NCBI GenBank assembly: GCA_031082125.1
Contig: JAVHLM010000011.1
Span: 1-60,041 of the forward strand
Origin: Candidatus Eremiobacterota bacterium
GTDB lineage: Bacteria; Vulcanimicrobiota; CADAWZ01; Ess09-12
DNA length: 60,041 nucleotides
Reading direction: 5' to 3'
Both the position numbers and the translations under genes were made by a program. The notes under the pieces were generated by a model. It did not search any database, was not told the origin of the DNA, and saw only the letters and a program-made list of their open reading frames with translations. Below are positions 36,247 through 45,365 of this stretch, one piece after another. The first letter of the stretch is position 1. Every line of letters begins with the position of its first letter.

Positions 36247-38507
36247 TCTGCCCCTGCAAGGCCTGCTGCAAGAATGAGCGAAACAAGCGTTATCATAGCC
36301 CCTTTTTTCAGCGACTCCGGCGCATAGCGGAATTTCACTCTCCGCTCACCGGGATACACCGGGACGGCGCGGAAAATATAATCCGCCCTCACCACGGGGC
36401 GGGACTGGCCGTCAACGGCCGCCTTCCACCCGGGATAAAAAATCTCCCCCAGGAAAAGCCATGAGGGCCTCTCGACGGAAATCTCCACTTCAATGACATC
36501 AGGTGAAAAACTGGTTATCTCGGCAGAACCGGGCGGCGCGGCATCGTTTGTCACTGCAGGCGGCTCGCCGCCATGGGCAGCTCTATCCGGGCCGTCCTGG
36601 AGCACGATCACCTTCGTGGGATCGAGGGCACCACTCCTGAGGCCCTCAAGGAGGGACTCGCTCTTTTCCTCAAAGAGAGCATGAGACACGAGAAAAGCCC
36701 TGGGATATGAAGAGGTGAGCTTCTCCCCGTCAAGGGAAACCCTCCCTTTCTCCACCGTGGCGCGGAAAGCCCGGGAGGTGCCAAGAAGGCGGATCATGGG
36801 CGTGTCAAGATTCCTGAGGCCGAATACATTCCCTTTAGCCGTGAGCCTTCCGCAGACTTCCATGCCGGGAAGCTTTCCATAATCGCTGTAAATGAGGTAC
36901 TCAACATACCGCGTGAGGCAGAATGAGCTGTAGCCCACTATATTTGAGACGCCTTCGATAAAAGGATAATTGATGGTCTCCTTGAGCTCATAGGGAGGAT
37001 AATAGTGGACTCTCACTGGAGGGCTCTTCCAGGAAATCCCTGAGAACGAGGCTGCAAGCTCACGGAACCGGGCCTCGGTGATGGTGGGATTCCAGGTAAG
37101 GCCGAAGGAACAGCAGGATATGACCACTGCCACAAACATGGCAAGCTGGTTTTTCTCATGGGGGATTACCCTGAAGCGCGAAAAAATGATCAGCACCAGG
37201 GCGGCGCATCCCATCAGGAGATGGACGGTCATGCCCTTTGTGATGCCATAAGGGGACTGGACGATCAGCAGGGTGGAAAGCGCAGCGAAAAAGAGCACCG
37301 GCAGCGCAATGCTCCCCGCCAGGCTCTTCCTGCCTCCCGCCGGAGCCTCACGGGAGCGGGAGGGGAGGTATTCCAGCGCCACTGCCACCATATAGGAGAG
37401 AAAAAGAAGCAAAAGCACGAGATACCGCATTGGCAGGCGGAAGGAAGAAAAAATGGGGAGCCGGTAAAGGAGGCCGTAAAAAGGCAGATATTTCCCCAGG
37501 GCCAGGAAGAGCCCGGTGATGGCCATGACCAGGAAAGCCCGAAAGCGCCCCTTCTCTGCTGCGGGCAGGGTGAAGAGGGCCGCCATGGCGGCCATTACGG
37601 GGAAAATACCGACATAGAAGCAGAGCTCCCAGTAAAAATAGTCTCCCCTGAAGGGCGGTCCCACAAGGGGATGGCCCTGGTAATCAGGGACAAACCACAG
37701 GGCGAGATCCCTCAGGCGGAGCGAATGGGCTGTCGCCTCGGCCATGCTGATCGATGAGCTCCTGGTGGTCTCATGGAGATATTCATAAGTGGGAAAAAGC
37801 TGGATGGCAGGGAGCGAGACGGCTACGATGACTGCAGGTATGAGAAGCAGGGTAAGCCTTGCGAGCGTTGTTCTCTTCTCCCTGCTCAGATAGATCCAGC
37901 AGAAGAGTGCCACGGCCAGGCAAATGGTCATCTGCGGCGAGCCGGCGAGAAGATGGATGCCCGTAAAGGCTCCCAGCAATAGTGCCGAGGTGAGATTGGC
38001 CCGCTCGAGAAAGCGCTGGGCGAGGAGGAGGCCCGGGGGGATCAGGCAGTAGGCAGCAAAAATCTGTATATGAATGACATTGAGGACGGGAAAGCCTCCC
38101 AGCGAGAAGAGCACTGCCCCCCCGAGGGCGGAAGGCGGAGAAAAGCCTGTCTTTCTCAGGAACAGGAAGAAACAGATCGCTGCCAACAGAAAGTGGCAGG
38201 TCACGAAATAGACAATACCCCTCCCCGGAGGTACAAAGAAAAAAATCCATTCGGGGGGGTAGAAGAGGGCCGACTCCATGGCCCCGCAGAATGGCTGCCC
38301 CGAGAACATGTAAGGGTTCCATAAAAAAAGCTGGTGCGCTTTTCCCATCTCGTACTGGTAATTCCTCGCGGCGTAGCTCCACATCTGGATATCGTCCAGG
38401 TAAAAAATCTTCCCGGTAAAAAGGGGATCAAAAAGAAAAAGCAGGACGATGAAGACCAGCAGGATGAGCCAGGGACCATTGGACCGGGGATCAAGAAGGG
38501 ATTTTAT
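36213..38507 (-). CDS. yfhO: YfhO-family multi-pass membrane protein, apparent ATA start
   Basis: About 764 residues. Around a dozen membrane segments are followed by a long outer C-terminal part ending in a last membrane helix, the layout of YfhO. In Firmicutes the protein is linked to lipoteichoic acid glycosylation and is treated as a membrane glycosyltransferase. The first in-frame ATG (38384) would remove the first membrane helix ([19 protein letters not shown]) and the following YLDDIQMW. The frame is open back to a TGA just before an ATA at 38507-38505, which overlaps the TAA of the upstream gene as ATAA, where ATGA would be expected. AAAGGATG lies 9 nt before it. Confidence 0.75.
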   Translation of the reverse strand: MKSLLDPRSNGPWLILLVFIVLLFLFDPLFTGKIFYLDDIQMWSYAARNYQYEMGKAHQLFLWNPYMFSGQPFCGAMESALFYPPEWIFFFVPPGRGIVYFVTCHFLLAAICFFLFLRKTGFSPPSALGGAVLFSLGGFPVLNVIHIQIFAAYCLIPPGLLLAQRFLERANLTSALLLGAFTGIHLLAGSPQMTICLAVALFCWIYLSREKRTTLARLTLLLIPAVIVAVSLPAIQLFPTYEYLHETTRSSSISMAEATAHSLRLRDLALWFVPDYQGHPLVGPPFRGDYFYWELCFYVGIFPVMAAMAALFTLPAAEKGRFRAFLVMAITGLFLALGKYLPFYGLLYRLPIFSSFRLPMRYLVLLLLFLSYMVAVALEYLPSRSREAPAGGRKSLAGSIALPVLFFAALSTLLIVQSPYGITKGMTVHLLMGCAALVLIIFSRFRVIPHEKNQLAMFVAVVISCCSFGLTWNPTITEARFRELAASFSGISWKSPPVRVHYYPPYELKETINYPFIEGVSNIVGYSSFCLTRYVEYLIYSDYGKLPGMEVCGRLTAKGNVFGLRNLDTPMIRLLGTSRAFRATVEKGRVSLDGEKLTSSYPRAFLVSHALFEEKSESLLEGLRSGALDPTKVIVLQDGPDRAAHGGEPPAVTNDAAPPGSAEITSFSPDVIEVEISVERPSWLFLGEIFYPGWKAAVDGQSRPVVRADYIFRAVPVYPGERRVKFRYAPESLKKGAMITLVSLILAAGLAGADYFAGLMKRSS

Positions 38508-39862
38508 GGGAGATCATCCTTTCCGCAAGGTTCAAGAATCGCTCCCTCCTCTGCGAGCTCCCGCCGTACCTCACCGGCGTCAAGCTCACGGGGGGAGCAC
38601 TTTCTTCTGAGCGCCAGAGCACATGCCGCACCAGCCGCATGGCCCGTCGCCATGGCAGTGGCCTGGACCCTCCCTGACGCATGAGCCTCGAAGGAGGCGG
38701 AAAAGCATTTTCCCACGACGAGCAGGTTGGCCGCTCCCGCGGGAAGAAGGCAGCGGTAAGGGACGCCGTAAAATCCCCGCCCCCCCAGGCTCACGGTCTC
38801 AATGCCCGAAGCGCCCGGCAGGTGAATGTCCACGGGAAATCCCCCCAGGGCCACTTCGTCAGGGAATCTCGCTCCCTTCACGACATCCTCGCCGGTGAGC
38901 ACATAGTCTCCCCTGATTCTCCTCACTTCGCGAAGCCCCAGTGAAGGCGCCACGGCGGAGATCACCGAGGATTCAAAGCCCGGCACGGAGGATCTCAGGA
39001 ACCGGAATATCTGGAAGACCTGCTCCCTGGCAGCCCTGTATGCCCCCGCTGCAGCGGCATTATCCAGGGGATCATAGCCGAGTACCCGCGTGGAGTTGAT
39101 GCTCACCTCGTCGCTGTTGAGAGTCTGGTAGAAAAGAAGCCTGTCGCGCGGTACGGGAAGGGCAGCCTCGCGCCAGAGGGTGAAAAAGCCCGATACGCCC
39201 AGGGCCGGTGTTTTTCTCACATGGCTGAAAAGGGTCTCCCCGTGGAACTCATCGTGGTGTGACTCCATATACGAGCAGACTTTCCCGAGATCGATGGAGC
39301 GGACGGAAAAAATGAGCGTCGCGGGCATCACGGGCCCCGCTCTCCCCCTTTCAAAGGGGCAGCCTGCCCTGGCGGCCAGGGCGCCTTCGCCGGAGGCGTC
39401 TATATAGAGAGGGGCTCTTGCCTCGCCATGGCCGCCCGATGAAAAAAAAGTCACCGCTTCAATGCGTTGAGAAGATACTTTCGCCCCGGTGAAGGAGGTC
39501 TCAAGAAGGAGGGTGACTCCTGCCTCATCAAGCATTTCCTGAAGGAGAAGGCCGAGGGAGTCGGGATCGAAGGGAGTCACCGAGTGCGCCACGCCTATAG
39601 TATCGAGGATATGGCCGCATGTCCCGCCCCGCTCCTTCAGCCTGTCTATGATCTCCTGGGGAATCCCTCCGACAATCCTCTCCCCTTCCCTTCCGTGAAA
39701 GGTGAGCATGGAGTGAACTCTGGCAGCGACGGCCACACCGCCGGGGCTCGTATTCTTTTCCAGCAGGAGCACGCGGGCTCCCCGGCGCGCCGCGGCAAGG
39801 GCTGCCACGCCGCCGGCAAGGCCGCCGCCGACGATTACGACATCTGCTTCAAGGGTGCTCAC
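38504..39862 (-). CDS. FAD-dependent oxidoreductase (FAD_oxidored family)
   Basis: About 452 residues. A dinucleotide fold opens at the N-terminus (DVVIVGGGLAGGVAALAAAR and LLLEKNTSPGG). A later phrase YIDASGEGALAARAG and the C-terminal GRVQATAMATGHAAGAACAL are typical of PF12831, which includes dehydrogenases acting on sugars or polyols. GTG 39862 is chosen: it has AAGGAG 10 nt upstream and places the Rossmann motif at residue 8. The frame is open to 40048 but without a ribosome site. It is followed without a gap by the YfhO-type gene, so the two form an operon. Confidence 0.8.
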   Translation of the reverse strand: MSTLEADVVIVGGGLAGGVAALAAARRGARVLLLEKNTSPGGVAVAARVHSMLTFHGREGERIVGGIPQEIIDRLKERGGTCGHILDTIGVAHSVTPFDPDSLGLLLQEMLDEAGVTLLLETSFTGAKVSSQRIEAVTFFSSGGHGEARAPLYIDASGEGALAARAGCPFERGRAGPVMPATLIFSVRSIDLGKVCSYMESHHDEFHGETLFSHVRKTPALGVSGFFTLWREAALPVPRDRLLFYQTLNSDEVSINSTRVLGYDPLDNAAAAGAYRAAREQVFQIFRFLRSSVPGFESSVISAVAPSLGLREVRRIRGDYVLTGEDVVKGARFPDEVALGGFPVDIHLPGASGIETVSLGGRGFYGVPYRCLLPAGAANLLVVGKCFSASFEAHASGRVQATAMATGHAAGAACALALRRKCSPRELDAGEVRRELAEEGAILEPCGKDDLP

Positions 39863-40004
39863 CTGGAGAGGGCTCCTTCCCTGGAGGGATTCATTTTCAG
39901 TGAATTCCTTGCGGCGGGGAGAAATCCCTTTTGAGGGGGGCTGGACGACTCTCATCGCGCCGTTATCAGACAAACCCCTTTCCGTTATCCATCCTGGCAG
40001 GTGC

Positions 40005-40379
40005 CTATGAAAGCAATTGCCTCGCGGGGATTGCCCAGAGCCGATCACTCAATGCCATGGCTGAGTCGCCGTTATAACAGAGGATCGCAGCCCTGCAGAG
40101 AGGAGTCCCTTCAAGAAAAGCTTTAAGGTCTGAAAAATCACGGTTATGCCATCTCGCCGCGGATTTTATTTCTATGGCGAAAATGGAGCCCCCTGATTCA
40201 ATGACAAGGTCGACCTCGTGACGCCCCTGGACATTCCAGAAATAAAAGCGGGCACCCGGGAGATGGGATTCCACTGTGGCGATGATATTCTGCATGCAGT
40301 AGCTCTCAAAAAGCGCACCCTTAAGAGGTTCGGGAGAAGAAGTACCTGAGAGGCTCACGCCGGAGAGGTAATCTGTCAT
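40005..40379 (-). pseudogene. 5'-truncated AAA/DUF4143 ATPase, C-terminal DUF4143 part only
   Basis: About 124 residues: DYLSGVSLSG, GALFESYCMQNI, FYFWNVQGRHEVDLVIE and IFAIEIKSAARWH. These match the REGDREVDFVLQ and AMEVKSG segments of the full gene at 0.3 kb. The Walker ATPase half is missing. It still has its own promoter and palindromes and an ATG at 40379 only a few nucleotides from the predicted transcript start. An internal deletion probably fused the promoter to the last third of the gene. A standalone DUF4143 protein is possible. Confidence 0.7.
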
Positions 40380-40419
40380 AATATAACATATTATGGCGGC
40401 ATTTTGACATATTGTCAAA
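40377..40419 (-). promoter_or_regulatory. promoter with two palindromes before the truncated DUF4143 gene
   Basis: Minus strand: TTGACA (40418-40413), 17 bp, CATAAT (40395-40390). TTTGACA (40403-40409)/TGTCAAA (40413-40419) is a perfect palindrome over the -35 box. CATAATAT (40377-40384)/ATATTATG (40388-40395) is a perfect palindrome over the -10 and start. Confidence 0.65.
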
Positions 40420-40766
40420 TTAAACCATGACAGGCACCGGGTCTATGGGTGAGGAACTCCTGAAGCGGGCCGTCATCGAAGGTGCCGGTGAGGCTGTCGA
40501 ATTTCAGCGTGAATATCTTTGCCATCATGGGTATGACGTTTCTCCTATGTGCTGTACTGTGTATAACTTGATAAAACTGCGCTCATGCAATGGCAGGGAA
40601 GGCTTCATGGGCCGCCGAACGCACCCTGTCCCACGGCATCTCACCTGCTCACTGCTCCGCTCCCGGCAGGATGCTGCGGGGCGGGGGCCCTTTCGGGCGT
40701 GCCCTCCACCGCCACACCTGCCTCACTTTTAACCCGCAAAGAGTAAAAGCGTAAAAGTGCAAAGGG
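40420..40766. other. intergenic region without a supportable gene
   Basis: Open frames here are short and lack coding character or ribosome sites. The last part before 40766 is GC-rich. I see no repeat, RNA or terminator. Confidence 0.5.
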
Positions 40767-42064
40767 TTATTTGGTCCTCACAAGACGAAAGCCGATGCCA
40801 TAGTATCGGTCCTCCGGGTCGTCGCTGAACCAGCTCGAAGACTGGCAGGCGTCGGAAAGACTACTGAAGCACCCGCCGCTAACGTCACGGAAACCGCCAT
40901 CAACCTCATTGGACCATTCCCACACATTGCCGCTCATGTCATAGAGCCCCCAGAGGTTGGGTATCTTCAGCCCTACGTTTTTGGTACCATTGGGTGAATT
41001 ATTCCCGCTATACCAGCAGTAATCAGTGCCGGCCCTGCAGGAATATTCCCATTCGCTCCGGTTTGTCGTGCCGGCGTTATTGCACAGCCTGTAGCCTTTC
41101 GGGCCCGCCGCATTGGTACTGATTGTAGGAGTTTCAAACCCGGCGGCCGTCACGGTATAATACGGGGTCACCCCTTCCAGGGAGCTGCGGTAGTTGCAGT
41201 AAAGCACCGCTATATACCAGGAGACCTGCTCGGCGGGCAGCAATTCGGATCCGGTGAAAAAGTTGGTATGGCCGCTGATATTATAGTAATTGGCCGAAGG
41301 CGTATTGAGGAATGCCATGAAGCCGCCGCCGGGTGAGGTCACGCTGAGGGTCGGGAAGGTATAGCCCGGCGAGTTGAAATTGATAGAATACTGGGTGCCC
41401 GGCGTGAGGCCGTAGAAGATTATCTTCTCGTTACTATAAGACGATGTGGCGTTCCAGTCTATCGTGGGAGGCGTGCCGTCGGTGAAGTAGCCTATCTTCA
41501 CTCCCGCCGAGGGGGTGATGGAGGTCGTGACGCCTGCCGTTATCGCTGTCCTGGCAGGGATGTCGGCCTGCACGATGAGGTAATCCTTGGAAGGGTCATA
41601 GGGATTGTCGGGCCTGCGAGCTGGGTCCACTGCAAGGTCTGCACCACCGTGCGGTCCAATCCTGCCGTGTCACCCGTCACCGAGAGATCGTTCACCTCTG
41701 AGGTGATATAGTCAGCACTGGTGAACCTTATGGTGTAGGTCCCCGAAGCCATGCCAGTGAAGCGGTAAGTGCCGTCAGCGCCTTTCGTGGCAGTGCTTAC
41801 CGTCACGGTCTCTTTTGGATTCCTCATGAAATCCTCGATGAAGTTCCCGCCTTTTGTCTGAAGGAGAGTGCACGTGGTGCCCTGCACTGGACTGTTGCTG
41901 ATGGTGTCGTGGAGCGTGCCTGAGACAGAGTAGGTCTGCGAGGCGCTCCCGCCTCCGCCGCCCCAGAAGGCCGACCCTGAGTCACCTCCCCCGCTGCAGC
42001 CACTTATCCCCAAAAGTCCAATAAGGATGGCATGCAGCAAAAAGAGCTGAAAAGCCCCTCTCAT
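40767..42064 (-). pseudogene. lipoprotein with formylglycine-enzyme-like (SUMF1) domain, frameshifted
   Basis: Read through one shift, this is about 432 residues. The N-terminus has a lipobox (LLGISGC) and a Gly/Ser linker. A carboxypeptidase-regulatory-like beta domain follows (YSVSGTLHDTISNSPVQGTT; GTYRFTGMASGTYTIRF). The C-terminus is FGE-sulfatase-like: EQVSWYIAVLYCNYRSSLEG, GPKGYRLC, SEWEYSCRAGTDYCW, LWGLYDMSGNVWEW and GFRLVRT. The first frame loses sense after LQWTQLAGP, and the second resumes DNPYDPSKDYLIVQAD. One missing G near 41609 explains it. The N-terminal GGTFTMG segment of true FGE is absent and the RLPTEAEWEY phrase is disrupted. A structural, non-catalytic domain is likely. 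Confidence 0.7.
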
Positions 42065-42652
42065 AAGGCACCTCTATAAAATGCCGACGTAGATTCTATG
42101 ATAGGATAAGGAGTTGAGTCGGTGGGGAAACAGTTTGTAGAAACAGGGTGGATATTTCTAGCAGGACATTCCTTTTATAAGGATTCTTCTACAAGATTTC
42201 ACCACACCACCGAAAAAATCTTTCTTAAAAAACCAGTGATTACGCCATTTATACGGGTAAGGCACCACCAGGGGCATGCACAAGCGGTGCATTGGCAGGC
42301 CAATCACCTGCATATATCACATAACAGGACCTCCTTATTCCTGTTATTATATTTTAGCGTGAAACCAACAAATTACCTATATTTCTCATATGCTCATTAG
42401 TCCGCTTATGGGTGCACTTTAGTCTAGACACTATGAATATTGGAGTACCCCCGATCATAATAAATGTTTTTCCTCCCCCCCATTCCCTCCGCTCTTCTTT
42501 GTCCTTCTGCAGAGTGCCTTTTTTCTTCGCTGGAGAGGCTTTTAGAGGCTCTGAATGAAAAAATCGCAAAACAAGCCTTCCCGTTCCTCCATGACCCATG
42601 TGGTGATGACTCCAAAACCCAATGTACATGGGACATTCCGCAGATAGCTTTT
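42065..42652. other. 588-bp intergenic region, no gene seen
   Basis: AT-richer than its neighbours. The open frames here (for example 42122-42400 on plus) have no ribosome site and improbable composition. No repeat or RNA structure stands out. It lies between a minus-strand lipoprotein gene and the promoter of the plus-strand HNH gene. Confidence 0.5.
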
Positions 42653-42681
42653 TTGACTTACACTCCAATATAGGGTATAAT
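42653..42681 (+). promoter_or_regulatory. near-consensus promoter for HNH copy 2
   Basis: TTGACT (42653-42658), 17 bp, TATAAT (42676-42681): eleven of twelve consensus bases at the optimal spacer. HNH copy 1 has the same arrangement with a perfect match. Confidence 0.75.
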
Positions 42682-42742
42682 AAAATAAAGGATACGCATG
42701 TAACCCCATGGCATATAAACCACTGATGAAAGGAGGATTATC

Positions 42743-45148
42743 GTGAATATCCCAGCCGGCGCTCACCTCAAGGAGGCTCCTCACCGGGAGGAAGCTTACC
42801 GCGAGTATCCCGGCTACGAGGCCGTGATGGCGGGCGGCCAGATCTTCCAGGCTGGCAATGGTGAGCCCCTGGTGACCTACGGCGCCGACGAGGTGCTCTC
42901 GCGCTCTGACAGCCGGCATATATTCCGCGATCTCACCGGGGAGGTCCTGGACTGGAACCTCTGGTGCCTCTCTTCTGCCGGCAACAGGCTCGACCTTCTC
43001 ATAGGGGAGGCTCTTCATTCCCTTAACGGGAGGCTCGATAAGCTCGGCTACGTCCGTATCGGCGATTTTGTGCGCGAGGAGCTTGGGATCTCTTCCAGGA
43101 GCGGCTGTGAGCTGATGAGGAACGCCAAGGAGCTTCAGAAGCTCCCCCTCATCAAGGAAGCCCTTGAGAGCGGGAGGCTCCGCAAGAGCGCGCTGCGATA
43201 TCTTTTCCAGGTCGTCACTCCTGAGACCGAGGCGGAGTGGCTTTCAAAAGCCATGCAGTCCACCATAAGAGATCTAGAAGAGGAGGTGAAGCGTTTTAAA
43301 GCCGGTGCCGGGGAGGCCGGCATCAACACATTCGGGGCCAAAGATGATGACGAAGAGGATACAGGGAGCCTCGCGGTAAGCGTGCGGGTTCCTTTTTCCG
43401 TTGGCGCGAAATGGGATCGGGCCATCGAGGTCTTCCGCAGGTGTGAGGAGGCGGAGCTCCCTTCGGAGTCGTTCGTGGAGGCCCTTCTTGCGGAGTTCGC
43501 CGCTTCGGCGCCGCTCGGGGGTATCGAGGCGCAGGGCTCTGAGGCGCCTGGAGCATCAGGCCGGGGCCTGATTGCAGGGAGCTTGGAGACTCCGAGAGCT
43601 GTCGGGGCTCCTGAATCTGCGGGAGCTTCGCTCTGCCATCAGCAGGGGAAAGGCTCCCAGGGCATTGAGGCCTCCCATGGCGCCTGCGCAACTCGCGGCG
43701 ATGGGGCACACTCTCAGAGTGGCCTTGATGCTTCCGGCACAAGGGAGACAGGCGCCGATCCCTCCTTCGGGGAGAAGGCTCTTCTCCTTGGCGCCCTTGC
43801 AGGAGCCATCGGCTCCCTCGATGACGAGGCCTCCTTCGGCGAGCGGGAAAAAGAGCTGGCCAGGCAGGTCCACAAGGACCTCGAGGAAGTCTCTCATCTC
43901 TGGGAGTTCCTGCCCTGGAAGCCCGTCACGGTGGAGCTTCCCCAGGAGTTCCAGGCTCCAGGGACCCACAGACCCGATGCCGATACCGCCGTCACTCCCG
44001 ATGGATCCCTGGTGCATCCTCCCGCAGATCCCTTCGAGACGGTCGCCCGCCTCCGGAAGATGGCGGCCCTTCGCCACTCCCTCTCCTTCTATCAGGGGAG
44101 GCTCCTGCGGACTCTCAACAATTTCGGACTCTATAAAGATATGCTCTTTCTGAGCCTGGGGCATTATACCAGGGAGCGCCTCGGGATGTCCCGCAGCACC
44201 TCGTATTCCCTCATCAAAATGGAAAGGAGCTATTTAGAGTATCCTGATATGCTTGACCTCGTGCAGGAGGGGAAGCTCACCCCCGAGCAGGCGCGCCTGC
44301 TCTCAAAAGTCTTCATTGAGGGGACCCGCGTCCAGGGGGCGTGGCTCTCCTACGCCCGGGAGGTTCCTGTCGCCACCCTCATCCAGGCTGTTGAGGGTTT
44401 CCTTCGTTTTGCGAAGAGGGCGGTCCACAAAAAGTGGGACATCGCTCCCGAGGCTTTCGAGGTGGCCGTCACGGGGAGGTCTGTCAAGAGGGCAGCCCAG
44501 GCATGTTCAAATACCCAGGAATCCAGTGGGGATATGGGTTTGGATGCTTCAGTCCAGATGTGTACACACGAGCCGGGGACCCCCTCCCGCCAGGATGGGC
44601 TCACCCCTGTCATCTGGAAGGTCACCTGTGGCGGTGCCCACCCTGAGCTTCCCGAGATACTCTCCATTCTCGCTGGAGAGACACCGAAAGAAGGGACCTT
44701 CGGATCAAATCCCTCAGACCGGGGCGCCCTTATCCGCTTCTTCCTGAAACGGGACCTCATCCCCCTCTGGAACCACGCGGTGCGGCTCTGGGCCGCCGGC
44801 AGGCCAGAAACGGCCGTCGATGACAGCCAGGAGCTTGCCCTCTTCATCGAGGCCCTCCTTGACACCTTCCTCGCCGCCTGGGACCACGCCGAGAAGAGGG
44901 ACCTCCACAGCCGCGTGATCGCCCGGGATCACTACCAGTGCCAGGTCCCCGGCTGCCGGTGCCGGCGCAATCTCCATGCCCACCATATCAGGTACCGCTC
45001 CCACGGCGGCCCCACTACCGAGGGCAATCTCACCACCCTCTGCATGGCTCACCACCTCAGGTGCCTCCACGAGGGCCACCTTATCATCAGGGGCACGGCA
45101 CCTCACTGCCTCACCTTCATTTTTCTCCGCCGCACACGAAGCATTTAG
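42743..45148 (+). CDS. HNH-endonuclease-domain protein with internally duplicated modules (copy 2)
   Basis: 801 residues from a GTG with AAAGGAGG upstream. It is a full-length paralog of the protein at 8.9-11.3 kb: YPGYEAVMAGGQIFQAG, IGDFVREELGISSRSGCELM, YKDMLFLSLGHYTRERLGMS and, at the end, CQVPGCRCRRNLHAHHIRYR plus NLTTLCMAHHLRCLHEGHL (HNH). The two helical modules are near residues 112 and 475. The linker between them (about 260-400) and a second insert near 600-640 differ almost completely between the copies, while the flanks are nearly the same. Function unknown. Confidence 0.8.
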   Translation: MNIPAGAHLKEAPHREEAYREYPGYEAVMAGGQIFQAGNGEPLVTYGADEVLSRSDSRHIFRDLTGEVLDWNLWCLSSAGNRLDLLIGEALHSLNGRLDKLGYVRIGDFVREELGISSRSGCELMRNAKELQKLPLIKEALESGRLRKSALRYLFQVVTPETEAEWLSKAMQSTIRDLEEEVKRFKAGAGEAGINTFGAKDDDEEDTGSLAVSVRVPFSVGAKWDRAIEVFRRCEEAELPSESFVEALLAEFAASAPLGGIEAQGSEAPGASGRGLIAGSLETPRAVGAPESAGASLCHQQGKGSQGIEASHGACATRGDGAHSQSGLDASGTRETGADPSFGEKALLLGALAGAIGSLDDEASFGEREKELARQVHKDLEEVSHLWEFLPWKPVTVELPQEFQAPGTHRPDADTAVTPDGSLVHPPADPFETVARLRKMAALRHSLSFYQGRLLRTLNNFGLYKDMLFLSLGHYTRERLGMSRSTSYSLIKMERSYLEYPDMLDLVQEGKLTPEQARLLSKVFIEGTRVQGAWLSYAREVPVATLIQAVEGFLRFAKRAVHKKWDIAPEAFEVAVTGRSVKRAAQACSNTQESSGDMGLDASVQMCTHEPGTPSRQDGLTPVIWKVTCGGAHPELPEILSILAGETPKEGTFGSNPSDRGALIRFFLKRDLIPLWNHAVRLWAAGRPETAVDDSQELALFIEALLDTFLAAWDHAEKRDLHSRVIARDHYQCQVPGCRCRRNLHAHHIRYRSHGGPTTEGNLTTLCMAHHLRCLHEGHLIIRGTAPHCLTFIFLRRTRSI

Positions 45149-45190
45149 TGGCTGAGGCCCCGGAGAAGGCGAGCAGCTGAGAATATGCCA

Positions 45191-45296
45191 GGAGGCCGGG
45201 GGAAATTCTCCTCTTCAGCAGGCGTTTGAGTTTGTCCCTGCAGGTGTAACCAAGCACAGACAAACTCTGCCTGCCGGGAGAATTCCCCTGGCCTCC
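45191..45296. repeat. long imperfect inverted repeat between convergent genes
   Basis: The left arm (45191-45236) and right arm (45259-45296) pair over most of their length, in blocks GGAGGCC/GGCCTCC, AATTCTCC/GGAGAATT and GAGTTTGTC/GACAAACTC. A loop of about 22 nt separates them. It lies between the HNH gene and the convergent Arg/Glu-repeat gene. It could be a bidirectional terminator without a T-tract, or a small non-autonomous element. Confidence 0.55.
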
Positions 45297-45365
45297 CTCT
45301 GCACCACAAAGCTTTTTCATGAAGAACCTCTTTGGTGGAATCCTGAGCAGCCTGCGGTGCCGCTT

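Noticed and set aside
40427-40732. 101-codon plus ORF beyond the truncated DUF4143 gene
   Set aside because: Low-complexity tail, no motif, no ribosome site.
42122-42400. 92-codon plus ORF in the gap before HNH copy 2
   Set aside because: No ribosome site and His-rich improbable composition; AT-rich gap.
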